Of a stretch of 53,279 nt of DNA, positions 24,461-31,701 are shown one piece after another. Under the pieces are notes generated by a model, which was given only the letters and a program-made list of their open reading frames with translations, was not told where the DNA came from and did no database searches. The position numbers were made by a program, and so were the translations under genes. Positions within the stretch are counted from its first letter, which is position 1. The number at the start of each line of letters is the position of its first letter. The DNA comes from Thermococcus sp. (GTDB lineage Archaea > Methanobacteriota_B > Thermococci > Thermococcales > Thermococcaceae): assembly GCF_026991495.1 (NCBI RefSeq), contig NZ_JALXBJ010000050.1:1-53279 (forward strand), written 5' to 3'.

Positions 24461-25465
24461 ATGAAGTGGAAAGCCATTGGAATCGTTGCAATTTTGGTTT
24501 TTGCACTCGTCGCCAGCGGCTGTCTTGGCGGCGGAGGCACCAGCTCAACAAGTTCCACCTACTCGGGAACCATAACACTCTACACCGGCGGAACCAGCGG
24601 TGTTTACTATCCGCTCGGTTCAAAATACGCCGAGCTGCTCAACAAGGCCGGCATTAAGGCCAAGGCAGTGACCAGCGGCGCGAGCGTCTCAAACGCCAAG
24701 GCAATCGGAAACGGGGATGCCCAGGCTGCAATAATGCAGAACGACGTTGCCTACTACGCCTACAACGGCCTCTACATGTTCCAGGGCAAAGCCATAAAGA
24801 AGCTCCGCGGCGTCGCCGCGCTCTACCCTGAGACGGTTCAGTTCGTTGTTAAAGCAGACAGCAACATAAAGACCCTCCAGGACCTCAAGGGTAAGAAGGT
24901 CGCCATAGGTGCCCCTGGAAGCGGAACCGCAGTCGCGGCCGAGCAGATACTCAAGGCAGCGGGCGTTTGGGACAGCATCCAGAAGGTCAACCAGAAGTTC
25001 AGCGAGGCCGCCCAGGCCCTCAAGCTCGGCCAGATAGACGCGGCCGTTATAGTCTCGGGCGCACCAACCCCGGCAATCACCCAGATAGCGGTTACGACAC
25101 CCGTCAGGGTCATCCCGATCCCGGACGACATCCTCAATAAGCTCAAGAGCGAGGGCTACATCTTCTACGTCAGGCAGAACCTCCCGAAGGACACCTACAA
25201 GGGAATGACGGAGGACACTCCGACGGTGGCAGTTAAGGCAATTCTCGTTGCCAGCGCGGACCTCCCAGACAGTGTTGTCTACAACATGGCCAAGGTGCTC
25301 TTTGACAACGTCGACCAGCTCAGGGCCGTCCACCAGAAGGCCCGCTTCATAAGCCTCAACACAGCCCTCGACGGAATGAGCATTCCGCTCCATCCGGGCG
25401 CCTACAAGTACTATCAGGACAAGGGGATAACCGTACCCGACAAGATCAAACCGCCCAGTGGGTGA
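24461..25465 (+). CDS. TAXI-family TRAP transporter solute-binding lipoprotein
   Basis: 334 residues. The ATG at 24461 (six bases after a GGGGTGA site) is preferred over the ATG at 24455, which touches it. A signal peptide ends in a lipobox (ALVASGCLGG), then a Ser/Thr/Gly linker. TAXI features follow: LYTGGTSGVYYPLGSKYAEL, TSGASVSNAKAIGNGDAQAA, LRGVAALYPETVQFVVKAD and the GKKVAIGAPGSG segment. It captures a small anion (often glutamate or another carboxylate) outside the cell for the fused permease two genes downstream. First gene of a three-gene operon. Confidence 0.93.
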   Translation: MKWKAIGIVAILVFALVASGCLGGGGTSSTSSTYSGTITLYTGGTSGVYYPLGSKYAELLNKAGIKAKAVTSGASVSNAKAIGNGDAQAAIMQNDVAYYAYNGLYMFQGKAIKKLRGVAALYPETVQFVVKADSNIKTLQDLKGKKVAIGAPGSGTAVAAEQILKAAGVWDSIQKVNQKFSEAAQALKLGQIDAAVIVSGAPTPAITQIAVTTPVRVIPIPDDILNKLKSEGYIFYVRQNLPKDTYKGMTEDTPTVAVKAILVASADLPDSVVYNMAKVLFDNVDQLRAVHQKARFISLNTALDGMSIPLHPGAYKYYQDKGITVPDKIKPPSG

Positions 25466-25917
25466 ACGCCTTGCGCAGGGCCTTTCTCTTTCTTTTGTTG
25501 GCGGTTTCCGTTCTTCTCGTCTTCCCCGTCAACGCCCTCGTGATTACCGATTCTAACAATTCATACGTGGCTCCCGTGGGGGATCTCTGGATGAGGATAG
25601 AGTACAACCACAGCGTTGAGCACAGCGAGGTCATCGAGATCATAGAGGTGAACTCCAGTGGGATGTTCGTGAGGGAGATGCTCTGGAGTGATTTCGGGGC
25701 AGGTCTCCCAGAGGACATCCAGGGCCTCAAAGACGGCTACTACTACAAGAAGATCGATCAGCCCCTCGGGAAGAGCCTTGACTACTGGTTCATACCCTTC
25801 AACAGGGCTAAAATAAGCGTGAACAACAGGACCGTGCTGACCCCTAAGGGTCCGGAACTCGTCCACATACGGGTTGAGAGATGCCCGCTCCTGCTTGTAA
25901 TGCTGGGGAGGTGCTAA
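25462..25917 (+). CDS. DUF1850 protein of the TAXI-TRAP system
   Basis: 151 residues with an N-terminal hydrophobic signal/anchor. The hallmark of DUF1850 is WMRIEYNHSVEHSEVIEIIE followed by an acidic strand-rich core and a Cys-containing tail. DUF1850 genes are almost always linked to TAXI-type TRAP transporters and the product may assist the permease, though its role is unknown. Its GTG start overlaps the binding-protein stop by 4 nt, and the permease ATG follows two bases after its stop. Confidence 0.87.
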   Translation: MNALRRAFLFLLLAVSVLLVFPVNALVITDSNNSYVAPVGDLWMRIEYNHSVEHSEVIEIIEVNSSGMFVREMLWSDFGAGLPEDIQGLKDGYYYKKIDQPLGKSLDYWFIPFNRAKISVNNRTVLTPKGPELVHIRVERCPLLLVMLGRC

Positions 25918-25919
25918 GA

Positions 25920-28229
25920 ATGAGTGAGATCGTTGAAAAAAACGAAGGAATAAATGTGGAAAAGGTTGAGGAGGTCATAAGCAGGACGAGAAAGCTGCCG
26001 CCTTCATTGGAGAGAATCGTGACGATCGCCGCGGTTCTCATCGGTATCTACGAAATCCTCTTCATATTCAACTTCAACGGCGCCTTCTACGACATGCTCT
26101 CAAGGGTCGGCATAAAGCTCTCCTTCCTTCTCTACGCACTCCAGAGCGAACAGGGTGAGGCCTTCGTCCTGGCCATGATACTCGTCATAGCTTTCCTCCT
26201 CTACCCCCTCAAGCGCTCCAAGAAGTACATGAACAGGGTCAGCTTACTGGATTACACGCTCATAGCTCTAAGTCTGATAGCAATGTTCTACCTGTTCTTC
26301 AGGTATCCTGCATACGCGAGAACGGCGGACGTTTACTGGTACGACATTATATTCGGCCTCCTCGCCATAGGGATCGTCCTGGAGGCGACGAGACGCGTGA
26401 TTGGATGGGTCTTGCCTGCAGTTGTCCTGGTCTTTCTCGTCTACGCCATACATAACGTAGGGTTCAACTGGAAGATGTTCACGGAGCACATGTACTTAGC
26501 GAGCGAGGGGCTCTTTGCGACTCCGCTCTACGTCATGACCATCTACGTTTTCGCCTTCATATTCTTCGGGGCGTTCCTGCTGAAGATAGGCATCAGCGAC
26601 TACATAACCGAGTTCATGATAAGTCTATTCGGTTCAAGGCCCGGTGGGCCCGCAAAGGCCGCCGTCATAGCAAGCGGTCTGATGGGAACGGTGAGCGGGT
26701 CGAGCGTGGCAAACGTCCTCACTACTGGGACTTTCACGATACCCCTCATGAAGAAGGCCGGCTACCCGCCGGAGATAGCCGGAGCCGTTGAGCCCGTGTC
26801 CTCAACAGGCGGACAGCTGATGCCCCCGATAATGGGCGCTGCAGCATTCATAATGGCCGAGTTCTTGGGCGTCCCCTACAACAAGATCATAATCGCGGCC
26901 GTCATCCCGGCGCTCGTTTACTACTCCGGGGTCTATCTCTTCATAGACAGGGAGACCAAGAGGTTAGGTCTTAAGGGCATGCCCAGGGAGCACTTCAAAC
27001 CGCTCAACTACTTCATCCGGAAGAGCTACATACTCCTTCCGATAGTCGTCATCACGGTCGCCCTCGTCTGGGGAATCCCCGCCCACATCTCGGCAATATC
27101 CTCACTCGGAGTTGCCATCTGGGTCGCATGGGTCTCCAAAGATGAGATAAAAGGAAACGAAGCGCTGTACGTTGGAGTGGTGTTACTCGGCACCACACTG
27201 ATGTTCCTCGGATACGGATGGCAGATCCTCCTCGCGACATCGCTCGTCATGATAGGGCTCGCGGCCGTAAAGAAATGGGCGGAGTTCAACGAGAAGCTCT
27301 ACATAACCCTGCTCTTCCTGCTCTTCATAGCATTCGGCCAGGCCATCGGGATGAGCAAGGAGAACCTCCTCTTCCTGACGGGAATCTTTGGAATAATATT
27401 CTCACTCATAGTCGGCCTCATCTCGAAGAGCCCGGGTGGAAGGAGCATGTACTCAGCCACCTACGAGTCCATGATAGAAGCCGGCAAGACGAGCACAGCT
27501 GTTATGCTTGCGGCGGCGAGTGCGGGCCTGATCCAGGGCTCCCTAACGATAACCGGCCTCGCGAACTCCCTCGGTTACAAAATGGCGGCCATCACCGGCG
27601 GAAACCTCTGGCTCCTCTTAATAGTCACGATGATATTCAGCCTGATCCTCGGAATGGGCGTTCCAACGACCGCAAACTATATCATAACCTCACTCGTCAT
27701 GGCGCCCGCGATATACCAGGCGGTGCACAATATAGCCCCCTACAACCAGCTCGTTCCGGGCTTTGGGACGTTCATCGCCCTCTTAGCTGCCCACTTCTTC
27801 GTCTTCTACTTCGGGATACTGGCCGATATAACCCCGCCGGTTGCCCTCGCGAGCTATGCGGGTTCAGCGCTTGCCGGCGGCGACTTCTGGAAGACTGCCT
27901 TAAACGCGGTCCGCTATGCAGTGGCCGGCTACATAGGGCCCTACATCTACTTCACCCACCCTGAGATGTTCATAATAACGGTTAAGCACTGGACACTCCT
28001 GACAACGGGACAAGTCCTCTACGACCTCTTCGGGACACTGCTCGTCATGTACCTGCTCGCCATCTCGTTCACGGGCTGGTTCAGAAAGCACCTGAGGCTT
28101 GAGTGGAGGAGCCTTGCCGGACTTGTAGGCATTGTCTCGGCAACGCTCAACCCGATAGCCGTAGGAAGCGGCGTGGCCTTAGTTTTGCTCTTCCGGTTCC
28201 TCCCGGAGAAGTGGGTCGTGAGCAGCTGA
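25920..28229 (+). CDS. Fused TRAP transporter permease (DctQ-DctM type, TAXI class)
   Basis: 769 residues, highly hydrophobic with roughly 18 predicted helices. The first four helices correspond to the small DctQ-like subunit and the remainder to the large DctM-like subunit. Conserved TAXI-permease elements are ASGLMGTVSGSSVANVLTTG, AVEPVSSTGGQLMPPIMGAA and GMGVPTTANYIITSLVMAP. It couples Na+ or proton gradients to solute uptake. The ATG at 25920 has GGAGGTG upstream. It is the last gene of the operon. The chromosome-encoded substrate is unknown. Confidence 0.93.
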   Translation: MSEIVEKNEGINVEKVEEVISRTRKLPPSLERIVTIAAVLIGIYEILFIFNFNGAFYDMLSRVGIKLSFLLYALQSEQGEAFVLAMILVIAFLLYPLKRSKKYMNRVSLLDYTLIALSLIAMFYLFFRYPAYARTADVYWYDIIFGLLAIGIVLEATRRVIGWVLPAVVLVFLVYAIHNVGFNWKMFTEHMYLASEGLFATPLYVMTIYVFAFIFFGAFLLKIGISDYITEFMISLFGSRPGGPAKAAVIASGLMGTVSGSSVANVLTTGTFTIPLMKKAGYPPEIAGAVEPVSSTGGQLMPPIMGAAAFIMAEFLGVPYNKIIIAAVIPALVYYSGVYLFIDRETKRLGLKGMPREHFKPLNYFIRKSYILLPIVVITVALVWGIPAHISAISSLGVAIWVAWVSKDEIKGNEALYVGVVLLGTTLMFLGYGWQILLATSLVMIGLAAVKKWAEFNEKLYITLLFLLFIAFGQAIGMSKENLLFLTGIFGIIFSLIVGLISKSPGGRSMYSATYESMIEAGKTSTAVMLAAASAGLIQGSLTITGLANSLGYKMAAITGGNLWLLLIVTMIFSLILGMGVPTTANYIITSLVMAPAIYQAVHNIAPYNQLVPGFGTFIALLAAHFFVFYFGILADITPPVALASYAGSALAGGDFWKTALNAVRYAVAGYIGPYIYFTHPEMFIITVKHWTLLTTGQVLYDLFGTLLVMYLLAISFTGWFRKHLRLEWRSLAGLVGIVSATLNPIAVGSGVALVLLFRFLPEKWVVSS

Positions 28230-28284
28230 GGGGTCCATTAACTTTTTAAATTTTCCCAATGATGGATGGGTTGCCGGTGATAGG

Positions 28285-28434
28285 ATGAAGTGGGGGCTGA
28301 CACTCCACGGCGGAAAGCACCACGGAGAGCACATCGTCTTCGAGGCTGAGAACTCCGATGAGGCAAGGCGAAGAGCCATCCAAGAGATGAAGAAGAGGAA
28401 CGCAATGGTCTTTGAGCTTGAGATACTTGGCTGA
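28285..28434 (+). CDS. Small conserved protein (49 residues), paralogue of 28566
   Basis: Begins MKWGLTLHGGKHHGEHIVF and ends with a helix-strand pattern DEARRRAIQEMKKRNAMVFE. The ATG has GGTGATAG just upstream. It looks like a short beta-alpha-beta domain. It resembles the next small gene: both have a strand, an A(R/I)xRA helix and a final VxxELE/VEL strand, so they are probably paralogues. Function unknown. Confidence 0.6.
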   Translation: MKWGLTLHGGKHHGEHIVFEAENSDEARRRAIQEMKKRNAMVFELEILG

Positions 28435-28565
28435 GGCCCTTTTATGTTCTCCATTGCCCGTTTCTGCTCGCTGTTTTTTGTTCATTAGAGCATTTTTAAG
28501 GACAGTAAAGCTTTTAAAAAGGAACTCATGTCTATCACTCAAGGTGATACATTGGGGGTGATTGA

Positions 28566-28712
28566 ATGCTGGCGAGAATACTCTACTATCGGGAAAGGGA
28601 GATGCCGTGGGAGATCGTAGTACCCGCAAACGATTTCAAGAAGGCCGACAGGATAGCGAGGGAAAGGATGAGGGAGTTCAACGCGGTCTCCTACGAAGTC
28701 GAACTCATCTAA
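28566..28712 (+). CDS. Small conserved protein (48 residues), paralogue of 28285
   Basis: Begins MLARILYYREREMPWEIVV with a helix KKADRIARERMREFN and a closing strand VSYEVELI. GGGGGTGATTGA precedes the ATG. A TATA-like AGCTTTTAAAAAGG lies near 28509. Same size and layout as the gene at 28285. Likely a real short gene; function unknown. Confidence 0.6.
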   Translation: MLARILYYREREMPWEIVVPANDFKKADRIARERMREFNAVSYEVELI

Positions 28713-28840
28713 CGTTCTCTTCTCAATTTATGGTTTGTAAGGGGAATGACGTCTTAAAGCCAGTTCTAAGTCACTCCTGCCACTGAAAGCGTGATTCCAT
28801 TCTCCTTTTGGAGAAGCTTAGAGCGGGCGCTGTTCTCAAG

Positions 28841-29053
28841 AAGTGTGGCCCGCCCGTAACCCCCGCCTTCATCCCAGCCAGACGGCAGAATCAGACGGGT
28901 TAACCCAGGCGGGCTTGTACCCGGTCTGGGTTTCCCGCGGTCATCGCGCTCCGTAACGCGGAAAGCCCTCCCACGGGGACCTCGCTGAGACCGGGCTGTG
29001 GCCCCCGCATCGCCCCCCGGTTCATTCTCCCCGGGGTCCTCGCGCGGGGGCAT
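28841..29053 (-). ncRNA. Three-hairpin H/ACA pseudouridylation guide RNA
   Basis: Three consecutive stem-loops on the minus strand, each immediately followed by an ACA trinucleotide, as in archaeal H/ACA guide RNAs. Hairpin 1 spans 29051-28997 (lower stem GCCCCCGC/GCGGGGGC, ACA at 28999-28997, loop motif GAGAATGA). Hairpin 2 spans 28996-28916 (stem CCCGGTCT/AGACCGGG, ACA at 28918-28916, GATGA K-turn). Hairpin 3 spans 28914-28844 (stem GCCCGCC/GGCGGGC, ACA at 28846-28844, GATGA K-turn). Each has an internal bulge that could be the guide pocket. It probably directs Cbf5-Nop10-Gar1-L7Ae to three or so rRNA uridines. Targets were not computed. Confidence 0.85.
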
Positions 29054-29069
29054 CGTTAAGTTGGCCAAC

Positions 29070-29082
29070 GTGCTTAAAAAGG
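29070..29082 (-). promoter_or_regulatory. TATA box of the H/ACA RNA
   Basis: The minus strand reads CCTTTTTAAGCAC. Its centre is about 25 nt before the predicted 5' end of the guide RNA near 29052, supporting an independent transcript. Confidence 0.6.
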
Positions 29083-29153
29083 AATGGGTGGGGTAGTCCC
29101 ACAGTGCCGCAGCTAACTGAAAGCGCTCCCCTCAGGCGGGTTGCGAGTGCGAA

Positions 29154-29166
29154 AGGTTTTTAAACG
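29154..29166 (+). promoter_or_regulatory. TATA box of tRNA-Glu
   Basis: AGGTTTTTAAACG lies about 25 nt upstream of the tRNA 5' end at 29188. Confidence 0.6.
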
Positions 29167-29187
29167 CTCTCCTTCCCCTAATATCGG

Positions 29188-29265
29188 GCCCCGGTGGTGT
29201 AGCCCGGTCAAACATGCGGGCCTTTCGAGCCCGCGCCCCGGGTTCAAATCCCGGCCGGGGCACCA
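29188..29265 (+). tRNA. tRNA-Glu (anticodon UUC), element integration site
   Basis: 78 nt with encoded CCA. The acceptor stem GCCCCGG pairs with CCGGGGC. The anticodon stem CGGGC/GCCCG encloses the loop CTTTCGA, giving anticodon UUC. The T stem CCGGG/CCCGG and T-loop TTCAAAT are intact. The gene is complete: the element supplied an identical 3' half on integration, so tRNA function is preserved. A second copy of the 3' half lies at 50235-50281. Confidence 0.95.
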
Positions 29266-29268
29266 GAA
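29222..29268. repeat. Left 47-bp attachment repeat (attL)
   Basis: Begins CTTTCGAGCC at the anticodon loop of tRNA-Glu, runs through the encoded CCA and ends AGAA. It is identical to 50235-50281; the flanking sequences differ immediately outside. Confidence 0.93.
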
Positions 29269-29437
29269 CGGCGTTTCTCTCAGCTATACATCCTTCTATT
29301 GTTGAGAGCCGCTCTAAAATGGCGTCTTCAATGAAACGAGACCTGTTATAAGTTGCGCTGTCCAAGAGTTTGAGGACCTCTGGATCCAAAGTAACATGCA
29401 CTGGAATTCTACGCCTTCTCGGTCTTCTTTGAGGCAT
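29222..29437 (-). pseudogene. int(N): RHH-domain N-terminal piece of split integrase
   Basis: Coding runs from the ATG at 29437 into the attachment repeat. Its first 58 residues hold a ribbon-helix-helix domain: strand IPVHVTL, helix PEVLKLLDSA, helix NRSRFIEDAILERL. It then enters PRPGFEPGARARK, encoded by the repeat itself. Past the repeat the frame continues into tRNA antisense sequence to a stop at 29132, so the present ORF is chimeric. Joined through the repeat to the 50276-49365 piece, it would restore a 361-residue integrase. Upstream is a strong operator-like repeat array, so this piece may still be made and act as a repressor. Confidence 0.82.
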
Positions 29438-29462
29438 GTAACGCACTCTCCAGGCCTCTTTT

Positions 29463-29492
29463 TGTGTGGCCACACGTGGCCATGTGTAGCCA
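29463..29492. promoter_or_regulatory. Three tandem 10-bp repeats at the integrase promoter
   Basis: The plus strand reads TGTGTGGCCA / CACGTGGCCA / TGTGTAGCCA, three direct repeats with exact one-turn spacing. They overlap the likely transcript start, about 25 nt after a minus-strand TATA box at 29491-29502. Ribbon-helix-helix repressors usually bind arrays like this, and the adjacent int(N) carries such a domain. Confidence 0.65.
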
Positions 29493-29502
29493 TATAGAAA
29501 AG
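29491..29502 (-). promoter_or_regulatory. TATA box of the integrase N-terminal gene
   Basis: The minus strand reads CTTTTCTATATG, about 55-65 nt before the ATG at 29437 and directly before the repeat array. Confidence 0.5.
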
Positions 29503-29541
29503 CTTGGCGCCCCAAGGATATAGATGTTGCGGTCATGAGGA

Positions 29542-29895
29542 TCACCACAGCTCGGCGACTTTGCCGATCTCGAACTTCCACATCTTGGCCAGGTTCTCCA
29601 TTCTCTCAGAGAAGCGGTCGGAGAGTTTGTACATTCCCCTATCCTCGTAAACCATGCCGAGGGCGAGAAGTTTCTTCAAGACCCTGAAGTAGAGGACCTT
29701 ATCCGCTCCATCAATGCCGAGTGCCTCTTGGTACTCGTCTTTGAAGAGGCCTCCGTTCTTTTTCATGTACTCAACGAGCCTCTTGGCTATTTCGAGGGTT
29801 TTGCCCTCGAATAGGAGTTCGAGGGTGCTGGAGGGTGGTTGGTAGACTGGAACTCTTATCTCGATATAGTCTGGAAACTTTCTCCTGCGGGGCAT
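29542..29895 (-). CDS. Small winged-helix DNA-binding protein
   Basis: 117 residues. A basic N-terminus (MPRRRKFPDYIEIRVPVYQ) is followed by a winged-helix domain (LEIAKRLVEYMKKNGGLFKDEYQEALG ... FRVLKKLLALGMVYEDRGMYKL). GAGGTGG precedes the ATG, and a TATA box lies at 29925-29936. It probably regulates transcription of the element, possibly of the integrase side. No close family name is evident. Confidence 0.78.
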   Translation of the reverse strand: MPRRRKFPDYIEIRVPVYQPPSSTLELLFEGKTLEIAKRLVEYMKKNGGLFKDEYQEALGIDGADKVLYFRVLKKLLALGMVYEDRGMYKLSDRFSERMENLAKMWKFEIGKVAELW

Positions 29896-30128
29896 TATAC
29901 CACCTCTGTTACTTCATTAACAGTGCTTATATTTTTCAGGCGCCAGGACGCTTCGGGAGTTGTGGGGAATAGGTACAGGTGGTGTATATTATGCCGGCTT
30001 TTCCAACTAATGAAGTTGGTCATACGGGAAAGGTTCTGGAAAAAGAATGATACTATACAGGGAGTGTTAGTATTCATAAAGTTCTTATACAACTCCTCGA
30101 AAGTCTTCATCCGAACCTCAGCCATCAC
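29895..30128 (-). CDS. Possible small hypothetical gene
   Basis: 77 codons from an ATG that overlaps the previous stop by a few bases, in an operon-like 4-nt overlap. The N-terminal stretch MKTFEELYKNFMNTNTP looks protein-like. However, the 3' end runs through the promoter of the winged-helix gene, so it may be shorter, decayed or spurious. No motif. Confidence 0.35.
   Translation of the reverse strand: MMAEVRMKTFEELYKNFMNTNTPCIVSFFFQNLSRMTNFISWKSRHNIHHLYLFPTTPEASWRLKNISTVNEVTEVV
29925..29936 (-). promoter_or_regulatory. TATA box of the winged-helix gene
   Basis: The minus strand reads AAAAATATAAGC, about 30-40 nt before the ATG at 29895. Confidence 0.5.
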
Positions 30129-30337
30129 CCGCGCCCCCTTCTATATATTTGCAAGGCTTCTGCGGCAATCAGAATCTTTTCCCGAGCATCCTTCCAGTTC
30201 TCAGCCCACACTTCAACATCAAAGCATTCCTCCGTCTCATCCACGCCCTCAAACCCATCCTCTGCTATCACGTCATCCAGATCCATCCACTCACCATCGA
30301 CCTTACAAATCGTGAACTTGTACCTACGAGGCATCAT
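30125..30337 (-). CDS. Small hypothetical protein
   Basis: 70 residues, acidic. The N-terminus MPRRYKFTICKVDGEWMDL is followed by strand-helix (DVEVWAENWKDAREKILIAA) and a basic tail RRGRG. It overlaps the genes on both sides by 4 nt, indicating an operon with the nuclease-like gene. No known motif. It resembles small accessory or anti-restriction-like proteins in size only. Confidence 0.6.
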   Translation of the reverse strand: MMPRRYKFTICKVDGEWMDLDDVIAEDGFEGVDETEECFDVEVWAENWKDAREKILIAAEALQIYRRGRG

Positions 30338-30882
30338 CCCCTCCCCCCTTTGAGGAGTAGCTCTAAATCCGTCCTGAGTTCCTCCAAACCATCCGAGACG
30401 ATCAACTCATCCACGTCCAGGATAGCGTAATAATCCCGCTTCTTCCCCTCGTACCGCTTCTCAAACCTCGGCCTAACGTGAAGCACGTCAAACATGATGA
30501 ACTTCCTGTTCCCGATGTTCACGAAGTAGTACACCGGAATACTGAGCAACTGCGCCAGGCGCCGGATCCTCAAGAATTGATGCCCATTCAGCTCCAACTC
30601 GAACCCATTGAACGTTCTCTCGCTCTTGTACTTCAGTTCAAAAGCCGCCCTGAAGTCCTCCCCCCTGTAACGCCCGAACTTATCATAAACCGGCAGGTAG
30701 AGGATCGAATCAACGTCCGTCATCCTGTACTGGTTGTTGAAAAGATACTCGATGAGTCGGCTGAACTTCATCCTGTTCCTCCCGTCCCTGACGAGCCGCT
30801 CCATGTAATCAAAAGCCGGGTCGTAATAATTCGGCCCGGCCCGAACGTTAGTATAAACCATCTCCGCCCGAGCCGCAACCAT
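30334..30882 (-). CDS. Predicted PD-(D/E)XK nuclease-like protein
   Basis: About 182 residues from the ATG at 30882; a GTG one codon earlier is also possible. It carries the layout of a PD-(D/E)XK nuclease. In the ORF numbered from that GTG, TDVDSILYL has D57/D59, AAFELKYKS has E83 and K85 of the (D/E)XK motif, and HQFLRIRRLAQLLSIPVYYFV has the following Gln-helix-strand. The N-terminal helices include KFSRLIEYLFNNQYRMTD. Such enzymes act as Holliday-junction resolvases, restriction enzymes or Cas4-like nucleases. Within an element it could process replication or recombination intermediates. No metal ligand is missing. Confidence 0.62.
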   Translation of the reverse strand: MVAARAEMVYTNVRAGPNYYDPAFDYMERLVRDGRNRMKFSRLIEYLFNNQYRMTDVDSILYLPVYDKFGRYRGEDFRAAFELKYKSERTFNGFELELNGHQFLRIRRLAQLLSIPVYYFVNIGNRKFIMFDVLHVRPRFEKRYEGKKRDYYAILDVDELIVSDGLEELRTDLELLLKGGRG

Positions 30883-31052
30883 CACTCCTCACCCCCAAGG
30901 AGGACGGCAATAACATCTCGCATGATGTCCTTCCTGTACGTCCGCTGGAAGGCTTGAACGCGCTTCTTCAGCCCCTTAGCCGCCGCGAGGATTCTCCTGC
31001 GCTCCCTCCGCTCGTTCTCCGAGTACAGTTCAAGAGCCGTCTGAAAACTCAT
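30882..31052 (-). CDS. Small basic helical protein
   Basis: 56 residues, missing from routine ORF lists because of its size. Begins MSFQTALELYSENERRERRR, continues as a basic amphipathic helix (AAAKGLKKRVQAFQRTY) and ends GGEE. The stop overlaps the start of the nuclease-like gene and its start overlaps the stop of the upstream gene by 4 nt, so it fits an unbroken operon. Could be a nucleic-acid-binding accessory factor; unproven. Confidence 0.62.
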   Translation of the reverse strand: MSFQTALELYSENERRERRRILAAAKGLKKRVQAFQRTYRKDIMRDVIAVLLGGEE

Positions 31053-31459
31053 GAGAACACCTCCAGAAGGGAGATCTGGAGAGTGGGTTTAACCTCGGGC
31101 CTGGAGCGCTCCTCCCCCTCAAGGAGTTTTTTGAGATAGGCAATCTCCTCACTCCAGAACTTGCGCTTTTCCTCCGGAGCTTTTTCAAGAGCCTCTAAGA
31201 GGCTCTCTGGCGAGACCGAGAACCCGTAATTCTTCCTGGTCGGGTGCTCGTCCGCGAGGAATTTCACGAGTTCCTCAAAACTCTCAAACTTCTCTGTCTT
31301 TCCTGAGTTCGTGTAGCCTGAGAAGAGCCTTTCAACGTCTCTCGCCGAGTAGCCGGTTCCGCGCTTGTACTTCCTGATGACCCAATATGAGTTCCCCTTA
31401 TGAGAGTACATTCCCAATTCACTTGCAAGGATCCATACTTCGTTAATCTTGTTATTCAT
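31049..31459 (-). CDS. Hypothetical element protein
   Basis: 136 residues from the ATG at 31459, which has GGAGGTGAGG upstream; the longer frame is rejected. The N-terminus (INEVWILASELGMYSHKGNS) suggests a DNA- or RNA-binding fold. A short motif RGTGYSARDVERLFSGYTNS follows and the C-terminal third is helical and charged. Nothing recognisable. It overlaps both neighbours by 4 nt. Confidence 0.65.
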   Translation of the reverse strand: MNNKINEVWILASELGMYSHKGNSYWVIRKYKRGTGYSARDVERLFSGYTNSGKTEKFESFEELVKFLADEHPTRKNYGFSVSPESLLEALEKAPEEKRKFWSEEIAYLKKLLEGEERSRPEVKPTLQISLLEVFS

Positions 31460-31701
31460 GCCCTCACCTCCCTTCTCCTTATCGCGTTCAGAACGTCGCG
31501 GAGGGCCGAAGCGTAGCCCTCCCACCACGTCGGATCCTCCCGGCGAAGCTTCGCGCTGAAGGCCTCTTCCTCCGCTTCGCGAATCTCCCGCTCGAGCCAC
31601 GTGATGAGGTCCGGCACTTCCTCCACCTGCTCAATCACCCTCTCCAGCTTCGCCTTCTCCTGAGCAACCCAACTCCAAAACTCATCCTCCACCTCAGACA
31701 T
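31456..31701 (-). CDS. Small acidic helical protein
   Basis: 81 residues, almost wholly helical with many Glu and Trp: EFWSWVAQEKAKLERVIEQV and EDPTWWEGYASALRDVLNAI. It overlaps the next gene by 4 nt and the preceding one by 8 nt, in the same operon. Coiled-coil-like; no function recognised. Confidence 0.62.
   Translation of the reverse strand: MSEVEDEFWSWVAQEKAKLERVIEQVEEVPDLITWLEREIREAEEEAFSAKLRREDPTWWEGYASALRDVLNAIRRREVRA

Noticed and set aside
27218..27964. A 248-codon plus-strand frame within the TRAP permease
   Set aside because: Out-of-frame shadow; the permease frame is continuous and has conserved motifs.
28746..28785. Possible C/D box RNA with an ATGACG and a CTGA
   Set aside because: The C box is a poor match (RTGATGA expected), no C'/D' pair is seen and there is no terminal stem.
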